A DNA stretch of 64,000 nucleotides from Beroe forskalii (lineage: Eukaryota; Ctenophora; Nuda; Beroida; Beroidae), in the NCBI GenBank assembly GCA_011033025.1, contig WFMF01000111.1, positions 62,001-126,000 of the forward strand. Direction: 5' to 3'. Positions 1-18,854 of this stretch are shown piece by piece. A model generated the notes under the pieces. It had not been told where the DNA came from. It did no database searches and worked only from the letters and a program-made list of their open reading frames with translations. Each line of letters starts with the position of its first letter. Position 1 is the stretch's first letter. Both the position numbers and the translations under genes were made by a program.

Positions 1-851
1 CAAGTTGATGTGGTCAATACAATCAATATCTCACCTCTGCCATTTCGCCGAACTACCCCTTTGATGCTTGTCCGACAAGTTCAATACAGGTGCTGCTATC
101 AGAAGTCAGACATCGCTACCGGAGTCAAATCATGGTTATATCGTGGGTTGGGAATGTCATGAGAAGAAGACTGCGTAGTAATCCATGCTCAAAAGGATTT
201 AGGGTTAGCTTTCAGGTTTAAATAAGACTATGATGAATTATCTCAATCCTAAATATAGATTTTTAGGACCAGTGAATGCTGGCATCATTTCAAAAGCTAG
301 GGAATGTTCATTCTTTTCTGATTTGTTGTATTTGACCTTAAAACATATGAAGCTGAAGGGCAAGCAATGAAAAACAGACTTGATTTTGAAGAATAGATAA
401 CAAATACAGTTGTAAGCGATGTTAAATAACTTATAGATTATACAACGTACTACTGATGAAAATGGGTGGCACGTTTTCCTTTGCCTGTAAAACATTTTGA
501 TAAAAACAACAATGATATGCTTGAGCGATATCAATTTATATCAATTTTTGTCGAATTACGACGAATATAAATAATGATATCAAATGTCTGGCAATAAGTG
601 CTTTTGACACATATATTGCAATGAAGCTTCATCACATAGTAAAATGCACCTATTCCATGCGATCTATTGCCATAATGTCAGTCAAGTTGTCATGGTAACA
701 ACAGATGATAGCTAGTCCCCAGTTCGAGTATAAGTATTGGTTGTCATGGTAACAACGAATGTTTGTTGGTTGCCATGGGAACAGCTCGACTGCATCTTGA
801 TATCCCCCTGAGGGCCGAGTGTATGTTGCCCTGAGGGCGGTGTGTATCCTC
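1..851. other. Downstream flank of the transformer-2 gene
   Basis: I see no convincing gene here. The minus-strand stop of the transformer-2 gene is at 852-854, so the part nearest to it is probably its 3' untranslated region. Between about 690 and 785 there are three close copies of a catggtaacaac-like motif, the last one degenerate (gccatgggaacag). A related catgttaccatg repeat occurs near 62.4 kb. The rest is AT-rich with no repeat structure that I can support. Confidence 0.5.
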
Positions 852-2305
852 TTATCGTCTGCTCTTGTGATAGGATCTCCCCTGAGACCTGGATCTGCTC
901 CGTGAGAAGGATCTGGAGGGAGTCCTGCGGCGTGGAGGCGGGGATCGGGACCGGGATCTGTACCGTCTGCTGTGTCTGGGGGAGGGAGTTTTCAATGCTT
1001 CCGGGATGACAAAATGATGATGACAGTTGAGTCATCACATCACGATTGCAAATGAACAGAAAACTTCACTGATTCAAAGCCCCACGCAACCTCTCCCAGG
1101 AATTAGAGGAAACGAAACAAAATAAATTGTAAAACACCATACCTGGGAGGAGATCGGGATCTTGATCTTGAGTAGCTCCTGCGACTGCCTCTTCCCCCTC
1201 CTCCATAACCCCGCCCTCCTCCGTACCCCCTTCCCCCACCACCCCCGTAACGGGGCATGGTGGGCCGGCCCATGTACTGGCCCGGGGTTGGGGTGTGGGG
1301 TCGCTTTGTGACTGAGAAGTCCACACGGATCTTCTTACCTGAGGGAAGGGTAGATTCAGGTGAATTCATGTTGAATTAAATTTTAGTCTGTGATTTTTGA
1401 AACATCTGCAGATGATTGAAATCGTTTGAAATTCATCTTGATCTACATTGAAATTGATAATCGATAACCGCATGATTTCATCCTAACCATCGATTTCAAG
1501 TCCGTTAGTTTCCTCCTTAGCAGTGGCAGCATCGTCAGAATTCGCGAAATAAACGAAGCCGAAACCTCGAGACATTCCAGTCTTCCTGTCGTGGATTATC
1601 ATGGCATCGTCGATCTTACCGTACTTGTCGAATACTCGACGAAGTTCTCTGTCGGTAGTGTCGAGATTCAGTCCGAAGACACCTGAAGATGATGGAGTTG
1701 GGTGAATGTTGACAGATTTAAATTGAAGGACTTTCATTCCACTATCCAAGTTCTGTAGTGTACCAGATTACTTGCCACTTTAGAACTGGCTTTGTCAGTC
1801 AGAATTTCTGACTGACGAAACCAGTTCTTGTGGCTGACGAAACCAGTTCTTGTGGCTAAAATTGGAAAAAGAAATAGATTTCATGAAGGTGCCTTCAAGA
1901 GACTAACCAATAACTTTGGACGGTGGAGGCATGTCTCTGTCTCCGACGTGTCTCTTCCTGTTCGACAGCGGAGACACACTCCGACTCCTGTGCCTGCTTC
2001 GAGACCGGGAATAACTGCGGACACAAATTGATACTTGAGACAAGAAGGGGATTGGTAGGGTTTGAGAGTTGAAGGAGTAAATATATTGGGGGGGGGGTTA
2101 TGATTGAGACTAGGAGGGGAAGTAACAATGATATGCAAGGGTGTAGGCCGTAGGGTGAGGGTTAGAATTTGACCGAATATCAGTGATTAAAGTCACATGT
2201 ATTTTCTGAGGCGATTTAAGGTCCCCACCTCTTAGAACTGCGATCACGGGACTTGGAACGGCTGTAACTCCTACTGTAACTCCTGGACCGGGAACGGGAC
2301 GGCAT
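852..2305 (-). CDS. TRA2: Transformer-2 (TRA2) SR-like splicing regulator
   Basis: This protein binds purine-rich splicing enhancers in pre-mRNA and promotes exon inclusion in the nucleus. I read five exons on the minus strand: 2305-2229, 2014-1908, 1682-1488, 1338-1143 and 975-852. All junctions are GT-AG with matching phases, giving 232 residues. In order it has an N-terminal RS domain ([15 protein letters not shown]), a linker with the RKRHVGDRD motif, one RRM with RNP2 VFGLNL and RNP1 RGFGFVYF, and the TRA2-specific linker [16 protein letters not shown] glycine-rich stretch and a second RS domain ending SYHKSRR follow. The RS-RRM-RS order with the TPTPG linker is diagnostic of TRA2. The ATG at 2305 lies four bases inside an exon that begins after an AG, so one or more upstream exons may carry the true start; vertebrate TRA2 has a longer N-terminus. 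The gene looks intact. Confidence 0.93.
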
Positions 2306-2309
2306 TTCT

Positions 2310-3995
2310 CTGGGAAATAGGGAAAAGTTATAACACGAATCATTGAAATATTATGTTTACAGGTGCTTTTTGTAAGAAACAGCAAAGAAACCTCCACAGG
2401 GCTTTAGAGGGGGAGAAATCGATTTTATGATGGTAAGAATTATCAAAATTGAATATTTTCTAGAGAGAAAATCATTTAAATAGATGGTGAAGTGAGCACT
2501 TCCATTTTGGCAGAAACGTGAAATGAAAATTACATTTTGGATTAAGTGCATGATAATGACTGAATCCAGTGAGCATACATTTATCAATTTGAGATTTGCG
2601 GATGGTTATAAAATACAAACATATTAACATCAGTCTTTCAATAGCAGGATTTAATACAAATATCGATTTAAAACCACGTACACTCACCAATCGTACTATA
2701 ATCTTCATGATTTCTAAAAATCTTCACTAATCTTCATTTCTTTACTTAAATCTTCATTAATTACGAAATTTTCATGTAAGCATGGTTTTCTACGTTTATC
2801 AGATACGGCCCCTAATATTTTCTTCATTCTTCGAAATTCCCAAAATAATTCTTCGATCTTTGATCTTCATTATGAAATGATTTGTAAGTCAACAAAAAGT
2901 GTTATGTATGATTTAATAAATGAAATAAAACCTGTATTAACTGCTAGGAAGATAAGTTTTTGTATGTAATTAATAAAATCAGGGCCCTATAATAGAGGAA
3001 TTATATCATGGATCATGGATGCGGTCACTTGATTGCAGAATAGAACGTTTCAAATCCAATTATATACGATATTTCTTTATTCTTACCTTGATTGGTATGC
3101 TGCTGACTGCACGGCCTTTCCTCAGAAAGAAAAAAGAGAGGTTATTTCAATGAAGGCAGCAACGAACATGAAAGTTAAAAATGAACGTTATTGGATGCTA
3201 TCAAATTCTTTTCTACTTCATGGTAGGATGAATTTCCTCAGAATAATATAAGAATTTGTTAAATGAAGACACGGTAGTTTCCTTGAAATTGTTAGGAAAT
3301 ATCATCTTTTAATAAAAATTAGAATTAAGTGAAACGTTCGAATCTTAACATCTACTCATCTAATTCTAATCCATAATAATAATATTGGTACTGGCAATTA
3401 TTAAATTTTAAGCAAATACAGGATGTCAACTTAGTAAACATTGGCAAAACTGGTAACAATTGCATAAGAGGTAACTTTTATTTACATAGCTTGATGAATT
3501 CAAAACAATTAACTGTAAATTTATCATATAACCAAAATAAACTTAAATAGATGACAATGATATGAACCAGAGATTTTCATTCAATTATGGAATATTCTTT
3601 TAAACAAATGCGTTTTGGCATTTCTTCCTTAAAGCCTCAACAATTCGATTGCATAATCAATTATCCATGACAATACCACAATTTAGTTCTGACCTATGAA
3701 TGACTTAATTGTATCACCACCAATCAGGATTACCAGCAATCAAGCTTTCTGGATAGACATGTAATAATATTTAAAACAATTTGATGAAATGTCACAAAAT
3801 CAGAAATTCGAAAGACTTTGTTCAATATAAATCCATTAAGATAATATATTAATCCCACTATACAAATTACACAGACCTAACATCAAATTATCATGGAATA
3901 CAACAAAACCTCTACCATTCATACAATCTGTAAGATGAGGGGGGCTGATGGAAGGGAAATAAAGATAATATAGGATAAACATGATAAAAGCCACC
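2310..3995. other. Upstream region of TRA2 and downstream region of TMED2
   Basis: This AT-rich stretch has no exon that I can assign. Because an acceptor AG sits just upstream of the TRA2 start used here, the first part may be a TRA2 5' intron with an unrecognised non-coding or short coding first exon. The segment next to 3995 is likely the TMED2 3' untranslated region. Short open frames here show no conserved motif. Confidence 0.4.
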
Positions 3996-5028
3996 CTAAA
4001 TCACCCTTCGCACTTCAAAGAACCTCTTAATATAATAAATTTGTCCAATTGTCATGCAGAGAAGGAGAGAAAACTCAAAGAAGGCCCAGATTACGACCCT
4101 CCTGTTAGTGTTTCTGTTGATCTCCCCATGAGCATTATCACGTATTTCCATGTAGTCTTGCTCCTCTTTCACCTCCCTCAGTTGATTGCGGAGGTCTCCT
4201 ATCATACCTGGGTTTAATTCATTAGGAATTACAATTGGTTGCATTTTCATTATAAAAAACATCAGCATAGGATATGTGATCATTAAGATGAAGACAGAGC
4301 AGCTGAATTAGAAAGAATAAATTTCAAAAACCTGAAAGGAAACAATACAATTATCTTAAGTGTATCATACTTTTTATTTTCTTGTCATCTTCTGACAAGT
4401 CTGAACTATCATCTTCCCTTGGCTGTACAGTTATGAACTTGAATTTCAACATCTTGGGTGTTACAGTGGACATAGCATTGCTGAAGCAGTACAGATAGTT
4501 TCCCCCCATAGAAGCTGAAAATCGGAATCTTCCCTCAGTTTCAGAGTTTGCAGAATATAGGGTATTGCCGAGAGGATCTGAAAGTCTGACATCTATGTCC
4601 AAGAATCCTCCCTCAGCAACTTCAAATGATAACCTGCAAATACAGGGAATACATGTTTGACATCAATAATGAAAGTACTAATGTTTGGTGAAGGGCAAGG
4701 GAAAATGAAACAACAAAGATGAGTGACCAGAAGCAATAGGAGACGAAGTATTGCATTGAATTGAATTTGAATTTGATGAGTAAGAAAGGCATGCAAGGCA
4801 AATGAAAATTAAGAAGATCCCAATGAATTTTTCGTGCTAAACTACTGCCAGTAGCACACAAAGCAAATCAGGCCCAAGATGTTTTTAAGGGATATCAATT
4901 GTTACTCACCCTGCTTTCTGGTTTGGTACAAGGTCCTCATAAAAACATTCTTCTGCTTTGGCATCAAGATATAACATGTAACATTGATGCAATGGGAGCA
5001 GAATAGCTAGTATGAAGAAGGATTTCAT
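3996..5028 (-). CDS. TMED2: TMED2-like p24-beta ER-Golgi cargo receptor
   Basis: p24-beta proteins cycle between ER and Golgi in COPI and COPII vesicles and help to select cargo. Three exons read as 5028-4910, 4633-4371 and 4207-3996, with matching phases and 197 residues, against about 201 in human TMED2. The product starts with a signal peptide (MKSFFILAILLPLHQC). It has the GOLD domain with AEECFYEDL, EVAEGGFLDIDV and YCFSNAMSTVTPK, a coiled-coil stalk (LRNQLREVKEEQDYMEIRD), one membrane helix (VVIWAFFEFSLLLCMTIGQI) and the cytosolic tail IKRFFEVRRVI. The FF pair and basic tail are the known coat-binding signals, and the tail is nearly identical to TMED2. I chose the start because it is the first ATG before a signal peptide. 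A short inverted-repeat element lies about 280 bp upstream of this ATG. Confidence 0.95.
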
Positions 5029-5311
5029 CCTCAAAGATATAGTTAATTATTTCAGAGTCAGCAATGATGACAAAATGAACATTAAGAAGTAACATATTTA
5101 CAATTTCATTCAATTAGTTCACTTGACTAAAGTGTAATACTCTCATTGGTTCAGAGACAATGCCCAACTGAGACAAAACACCACTAACACATAGCATGTG
5201 AGTAGTGCATATTTTATTGGCATTCAGCCTTAGGATCTGCTGAGGTAAAGCAGGTGGGGCTTTCACACTTACAAATCATTAACAAAAAATCAATTTCCTG
5301 ATTATTCTCTA

Positions 5312-5511
5312 TGTACTAGAAATTGGTGGATTGCTTGGATGTTCGACAGCCTATCATGTGATCTCCTTAGTGTGTGGTACCAAATATGGTTCTATCTGAT
5401 ATTGCCAAAACATCAGATACAACTATCTGATGGGTTAATTTGGTATCACATACTAGGGAGATCACGTGATAAGCAGCAGAAAATCTCAGCAATCCATCAC
5501 TTTCTAATACA
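5312..5511. mobile_element. Short inverted-repeat (MITE-like) element upstream of TMED2
   Basis: The two ends are imperfect reverse complements over about 80 bp. The left arm begins tgtactagaaattggtggat and passes through tatcatgtgatctcc. The right arm contains the complement, ending ggattgct...tctaatac. There is no open frame between the arms. I infer a non-autonomous foldback DNA element. The element lies in the likely TMED2 promoter region. No target-site duplication is clear. Confidence 0.7.
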
Positions 5512-5924
5512 TCAAGTATAACACTAGATGAGTCTCAAACACTTTCAGCCCATTTGATTGGTAAGTCAAATTGTTTGCCTTCTCAGAACAGCAACAATAT
5601 GATAAACTTAAAGAAGAATTGCAATTAAGAAATTGGAGAAAACCGGTCTCTAACAAACCATTCATTCTTTCAAACAAAATTAAACTTAGTAAAATAAAAT
5701 AAAATAAACAATTTTGATAATCACAACAAATTAAATAATGATAAGACCTACTTCACAATTATCTTCATAAGTTTCAGTCCATCTGCAGGCCAGTTAGGTA
5801 AATGAATTTTATAAACCAAGGGTTCAGTGCCTATCAAGCCTCATTCTCATGACAAGCAAGCTGTAAATGACATGATAGTCAATCCATTCAATATGAGCAA
5901 TATTCATTGTTCATTATTTCCTAA

Positions 5925-6790
5925 GTGTACATACACACCTATGCTAGCTTAAGAACGCCAAGGTGGTATCCAAATGTGAAACGTTGCGCCGCGCGCGAGG
6001 GTTGGGTAATATCCAACGTAAAACTCAATTTTAATACAACTTTGCCCTTACTAGAATCAAACACTGTTTTTCGCGCACATAGTGCAGTGCGTTCTCAAGC
6101 CCACATAGCTGGGAGTGTGTACGCGCCAAACAGGGATATACGTATTTTTCTTAAGCCCGCATAGGTGTGTGTACGCGCGCGGTTGTCTGACGTCGTCAGA
6201 CCCATTATTTAAAATGGCGCGCGCGATTCGCGCGCGCGAGGGGGTCAGGCAACGCCTGACAAGCGCGCGGCGCTTCCCTACGGAATGAAGCACGCCGCTC
6301 GACTGTAACAGGGGTATACGTGTTTAACAAGTTTTTAGCACGCTGCGCAAGCCTAACCACTAACACGGATATACGGGTAGGTCTCCCATATAAACGGGAG
6401 CCTTCATTATCTATGACAATGACGTCACTCAGAAAAAATATAATTAAGCGCACCTAGCGCTTTAAGGACTAGGGTTAGGGTCAGGATTAGGGTCAAGATT
6501 TGTTAGGGTTAGGGTTAGGATTAAGGTTAGGGTTTTGGTTAGGGTTATGGTTAGGTTTAGGATACAGAAAAATTGACGTTTAGATCTGTGACGTCACTCA
6601 GAGCCGTTTATATGGGAGAGATACCGATATACGACATACGTGTTTAGCAATGCAGTGCACGGCACGATGCACCTTGCCACATGGGTGTACGTGTTTAGCA
6701 AATCGATGCCACACCTTAACCTTAACCAAAAACAGGTCGAGCCGCGCAGCACTTGGTTCATGGAATATTGGAATATGATCTTATATATCT
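5925..6790. repeat. GC-rich repeat island with ctaagcccgcatagg units
   Basis: Base composition switches abruptly from AT-rich to GC-rich with many gcgcgcgc runs. The phrase taagcccgcataggtgtgtg and its reverse complement recur here (for example near 5930 and 6150), together with gggatatacgtgttta-like strings. The same phrases recur at 19.3-20.9, 31.6-33.6 and 60.2 kb. No gene is visible. A separate element (6382-6620) is embedded in it. Confidence 0.75.
6382..6620. mobile_element. MITE with internal TTAGGG-like repeats, copy 1
   Basis: The element is bounded by inverted termini tctcccatataaacgg. Just inside each end lies tgacgtcactcaga. The centre (about 6465-6560) is a run of degenerate ttaggg/ggttag repeats. 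A second copy lies at 32107-32344 in the opposite orientation with the same boundaries and interior. That pattern shows a mobile or duplicated unit rather than a chromosome end. No coding capacity is present. Confidence 0.82.
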
Positions 6791-7146
6791 GATGGTTCTC
6801 CCATTTACTTGTACATGAAAATTTTTACTTCTTTCATAGTGAATTGACTAAGTATTATATACGCCATTATATACGCCATTCATAAATAATGCCATTTCTT
6901 GGCCTAAGGCCTTGGCAAATTTGCTCGGGTTCGAAAAGTTGGGTTGTCTGAGATGGCAAAACTCTTTTATTTCTTTTGTTTATCTGTTTTTTAAGGACAA
7001 TATCTTTTGTTGAAGTAGTTTGTCTTCTAAGGATACTGATTTGCTTGGAATGATACAAATATTCAATATTTAACAACAGTCTACACCTGCATGATTCTAT
7101 TCTTACATCAGTTTGACAATGAAGTGAATACCTGAGTTTAGTCTTA

Positions 7147-7303
7147 AGGTATAAAACCAACATTTGACCCTATGGTTGTTCGAAAATGGTATAGCCTGGC
7201 GAGCTTAGTGGATGTCCTTGCTGAATGGCATGTTAAACAAGGAACTGAAGCTGAGAGGTTCCTTTCAGTCCGAGCAGCTATTGGGTCAAATGTTGGTATA
7301 CCT
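7147..7303. mobile_element. Small inverted-repeat element
   Basis: The left end ggtataaaaccaacatttga and the right end tcaaatgttggtatacc are inverted copies separated by about 110 bp of non-coding DNA. I infer a MITE with termini of about 22 bp. No target-site duplication could be fixed. Confidence 0.6.
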
Positions 7304-8049
7304 ACACAGTTTGTTTGTTTAACTAAATGTAAGTGAAGAAGTGATAGTTCACTAATAAATCTCATCAAAATTTTTCTTTGATTCCTGAGATATGCCTTAA
7401 AGCATCTAGTTACTTTTATTTTCCTAATCATATTTGTCATGTACAGGCTTGAGTTAAAAATTTCTGTTATAAAGGTTTAGAGCTGTCACTCTAAGAGGGC
7501 ATCAAATTTTTGACCTTATGATGATTTCACCTCCAATTAGAGGTCAAGGTTTAGTTGAAGTCTGTTTATTGGGTTCAGCAAAACATTGTGATAAGGGCAG
7601 CTATTATTGTTGCTGTGGTTTCCTTTGACACTAAGAAATATAGTATATTCTTTCTTGACAACAATAAAGAGTAAAGTTTATACAGTGGTTAATGTAGATA
7701 AATAGATTAATTAACTAACTGAGGATGACACACTAGTGATGTGGGACGCTGGGGAATTTGGTTGACCTCCATTGTTCACCATGGAATCTATCAAATTTAC
7801 CAACTTCAAACATGATACATGCTAAATGTATCCTACAGCAATATTCAATTTCCCTGGTTCCAACTTATCCTATCACAATGTTGGGTAAGATAGTCTTGAA
7901 ATATTATTAACTTGCCATAGTTTGTAAACAGTTTGAAGTTTCTATCTTAGATTGTTTATACCATGATCCAGAAAATCTCACTTAAAGGGCTTAAATAGAG
8001 ATAGTTTCCCTCTTCTGTTTCAACTGGAAGAATTACATACTATCAAATC
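7304..8049. other. AT-rich stretch without recognisable genes
   Basis: I see no exon, RNA gene or clear repeat in this interval. It ends at the left terminus of the large foldback element. Confidence 0.5.
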
Positions 8050-10512
8050 AATGGGGGTGGCAAGTTATGGGAGCCCCTGTATCCGTTTTGGATACACGGA
8101 CTTCTCCTAAACCTGGTATACATCATAACAGAGTTAACCATACCCAGGCTCGCCCTACACTTGGGCTAACCTCTAACACGGGCTCCCCTATACACCGCTC
8201 TCCCCTTAATCTTGGGCTTACCCACTTCCCTTGGTCTCACCCCTAAACAAGGGATCGCCCATACCAGACTTCGCCCTTATCCTGGGCTATACCGTATATG
8301 GCTCCACCCTACCTTGGGCTTCTGGAACTTCTTGGGCTAACCCCCCAAACACGGGATCCACCATACCAGACCAACCCTTATCCTGGCTATACCGCATATG
8401 GCTCCACCCGACCTTGGGCTTCTGGAATGCCTTGGGCTAACCCCCAAACACGGGATCCACCATACCAGACCAACCCTTATCCTGGGCTATACTGCATATG
8501 GCTCCACCCTACCTTGGGCTTCTGGAATGCCTTGGGCTAACCCCCAAACACGGGATCCACCATACCAGACCAACCCTTATCCTGGGCTATACCGCATATG
8601 GCTCCACCCTACCTTTGGAGCTCCCTCGCTTTAAATATGGGCTCCCCTCCGTTATATTGGGCCACCCCATTCACTCACCCCATGCCCCTCTCCCCTAGTT
8701 TGGGCTCCCCATGATCAAAACTCGGACTACCCCGTATTATCTCGGGCTCCTCATGATAACTATGGCCTACCCTTATACTAATTCACTCATGGGCTACCCC
8801 TATACTAACTCGGGCTCCCCCCAGTATTATCTCGGGCTCCCCAATATCACTTCGGGCTCCCCATGATGTAGGCTCCCCAACTTCGAATCCCCCATTATTA
8901 CTCGGGCTCTCCCCCATGTTATCTCGGGCTCCCCCCGTATTAACTTTGGCTCCCCACACTTGGGTTCCCCGTACCACAGGCTCCCATTGCTCCCCTCCCC
9001 CCCCTTGGGCCCCCATATTAACTTAGGCCTCTCCGTCTATCTGGGGCTCCCCAAACCAACTCGGGCTCCCTGTAGCTTAGGCTCCCCATACAACTTGGGC
9101 TCCCTCGTACTATCTGGGCTCCCCTGGATAGTACGGAGGAGCCCAAGTTAGTGCGGGGGAGCCCAAGTTAGTATGGGGGAGCCCAAGTTGGTATGGGGGA
9201 GCCCAAGTTGGTATGGAGGAGCCCTGATAGTACGGGGGAGCCCAAGTTAGTATGGGGGAGCCCAAGTTAGTATGGGGGAGCCCAAGTTGGTACGGGGGAG
9301 CCCAAGTTAGTACGGGGGAGCCCAAGTTAGTACGGGGGAGCCCAGATAGTACGGGGGAGCCCAAGTTAGCACGGGGGAGCCCTGATAGTACGGGGGAGCC
9401 CAAGTTGGTATGGGGGAGCCCGGATAGTACGGAGGAGCCCAAGTTAGTGCGGGGGAGCCCAGATAGTACGGGGGAGCCCAGATAGTACGAGGGAGCCCAA
9501 GTTGGTATGGGGGAGCCCGAGTTAGTACGGGGGAGCCCAGATAGTACAGGGGAGCCCAAGGTTGTACGGGGGAGCCCACATAGTACGGGGGAGCCCAAGT
9601 TGGTACGGGGGAGCCCAATTTAGTACGGGGGAGCCCAAGCACACGGGGGAGCCCGAGATAACATGGGGGAGAGCCCGGTAATAATGGGGGGAGCCTGAGT
9701 TATCAAGGGGAGCCCAAGTTATCATGGGGGAGCCGAGTTGATATTGGGGGAGCCCGAGTCAATACTGGGGGGGGGAGCCCGAGTTAGTATAGGGGTAGCC
9801 CGAGTTAGTATGGGGGTAGCCCGAGATAATACGGGGGTAGTCCGGGTTTTGATCATGGGGGAGCCCAAACTGGGGGGGAGAGGGCATGGGGTGAGTGAAT
9901 GGGGTGGCCCAATATAACGGAGGGGAGCCCATATTTAAAGCGAGGGGGAGCCCAAGGTAGGGTGGAGCCATATGCGGTATAGCCCAGGAAAAGGGTTGGT
10001 CTGGTATGGTGGATCCCGTGTTTGGGGGTTAGCCCAAGGCATTCCAGAAGCCCAAGGTAGGGTGGAGCCATATGCGGTATATCCCAGGATAAGGGTTGGT
10101 CTGGTATGGCGGATCCCGTGTTTGGGGGTTAGCCCAAGGCGTTCCAGAAGCCCAAGGTAGGGTGGAGCCATATGCGGTATAGCCCAGGATAAGGGTTGGT
10201 CTGGTATGGTGGATCCCGTGTTTGGGGGTTAGCCCAAGGCGTTCCAGAAGCCCAAGGTAGGTGGAGCCATATGCGGTATAGCCCAGGATGAGGGCGAGTC
10301 TGGTATGGGCGATCCCTTGTTTAGGGGTGACCAAGGGAAGTGGGTAAGCCCAAGATTAAGGGGAGCGGTGTATAGGGGAGCCCGTGTTTAGAGGTTAGCC
10401 CAAGTGTAGGGCGAGCCTGGGTATGGTTAACTCTGTTATGATGTATACCAAGATTAAGGGGAGGCATTTTGGCTCCCCCATTGTCCGGTATACCAAACTT
10501 GCCACCCCCATT
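8050..10512. mobile_element. 2.46 kb foldback element
   Basis: The whole interval is one imperfect inverted repeat centred near 9120. Its termini are aatgggggtggcaagtt (left) and the exact complement aacttgccacccccatt (right). The next inner blocks also match in inverse: catcataacagagttaacca near 8120 pairs with its complement near 10430. Each arm has about three copies of a 100-bp unit (8298-8600 and 9963-10270), then a region of roughly 20-bp units of the type gggggagcccaagttagtac. The right inner array (9125-9700) is longer than the left. No transposase is present. Long apparent open frames here are products of the short tandem periods. It lies immediately upstream of a HIPK-like exon, probably in an intron. 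Confidence 0.85.
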
Positions 10513-10571
10513 GTCATTTCATCTCCAACCATTTTAAAATATTTGTCTCAGAAGATCCAAGCCACATGCAG

Positions 10572-17940
<7,369 letters not shown>

Positions 17941-17952
17941 TTGAGAACAGAA

Positions 17953-18345
17953 ATACCAGGTTAGGGAACACCCAAAGATACCAGGTTAGAAACGGGGAAC
18001 AGATCCAAGGATACCAGGTTAGAAACGGGAAACAGACCCAAGGATACCAGGTTAGAAACAGGGAACAGACCCAAGGATACCAGGTTAGAAACGGGGAACA
18101 GACCAAAAGATACCAGGTTAGAAACAGGGAACAGACCCAAGGGTACCAGGTTAGAAACGGGAAACAGACCCAAGGGTACCAGGTTAGAAACGGGGAACAG
18201 ACCCAAGGATACCAGGTTAGAAACAGGGAACAGACCCAAGGATACCAGGTTAGAAACGGGGAACAGACCCAAGGATACCAGGTTAGAAACGGGAACAGAT
18301 TTAAAAGAGGAGTTGGATACCAGGTTAGAAACAGGGGCCAAAAAA
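17953..18345 (+). repeat. 33-bp minisatellite beside or inside the HIPK-like coding region
   Basis: Units of ataccaggttagaaacgggg followed by aacagacccaagg repeat with a period of exactly 33 bp for nine units (from 17978). A 25-bp first unit precedes them and a 42-bp unit and a final partial unit follow. Because 33 is divisible by three, the frame is kept across the array. The unit contains gttagaaacaggg, which can be read as RLETG, similar to the ETG segment that follows the WRLKT motif in HIPKs. Confidence 0.88.
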
Positions 18346-18450
18346 CCAAAAGGGGTTTTTAGCAGTAAGTTATCAGAAGCGTATCATATGGCCTTGCTTG
18401 GTGGTTATTCCCAACTGAGGACAAAGCAACAAAGCAATTCACTGAAATAG
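17965..18450 (+). CDS. Open 11-residue repeat reading frame after the HIPK exon
   Basis: From just after a TAG to a stop at 18448-18450 the frame is open for about 161 codons with no ATG at its start. It reads as repeated DTRLETGNRPK, followed by a unique tail beginning AKKPKGVFSSKLSEAYHM. HIPK kinases have an ETG-x-K stretch followed by a helix soon after the WRLKT motif. This frame could therefore be the next coding piece, with the ETG segment expanded into about ten repeats. Another frame (YQVRNGEQTQG repeats) is also open across the array, so the choice rests only on that weak similarity. It might equally be non-coding. Confidence 0.35.
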   Translation, partial: GTPKDTRLETGNRSKDTRLETGNRPKDTRLETGNRPKDTRLETGNRPKDTRLETGNRPKGTRLETGNRPKGTRLETGNRPKDTRLETGNRPKDTRLETGNRPKDTRLETGTDLKEELDTRLETGAKKPKGVFSSKLSEAYHMALLGGYSQLRTKQQSNSLK

Positions 18451-18854
18451 AAATGAAATGAATTGTGTCCAAATCGAATTTCTTTCACTTATGAACAGTA
18501 CCTAAATGTGATTTCAGATCTAATTCATCACAATTCGTCTTTAATGTGTGATTGTTGATTGTATTGAATTGTGCCTCTAAATCACTTGAATATGTTGTTT
18601 ATTCTAGTTTAAATAATTTATTTTTAACAAAGATTGGTTGTTTTTCATATGAGTATTGTATCTTGTGGAATCAAAAGCAATTAAAATATTTTAAACTTGA
18701 AACTAATTAACTCAATTATAAAGCAAGCAAATAAATAACAATGCAGAGATTATGTAGTGATATCTTATCATTACATATCACTGCACACTGGGTGGAACTA
18801 AAGTTCAGAGTCCAAATATGCATTATGACCTGAACCACACACATCACACATGCA
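18451..18854. other. AT-rich stretch without recognisable genes
   Basis: No exon or structured repeat is visible here. The interval ends at the left terminus of the next foldback element. Confidence 0.5.

Noticed and set aside
6465-6560. Possible telomere or chromosome end
   Set aside because: The TTAGGG units are degenerate, short, internal and inside an element with defined ends that recurs at 32 kb.
6867-7440. Two minus-strand open frames of 98 codons
   Set aside because: No conserved motif, no splice context, and one overlaps the small inverted-repeat element.
9110-9642. Proline/glycine-rich repeat open frames in the foldback element
   Set aside because: They follow the roughly 20-bp unit on both strands and end at unit-length changes.
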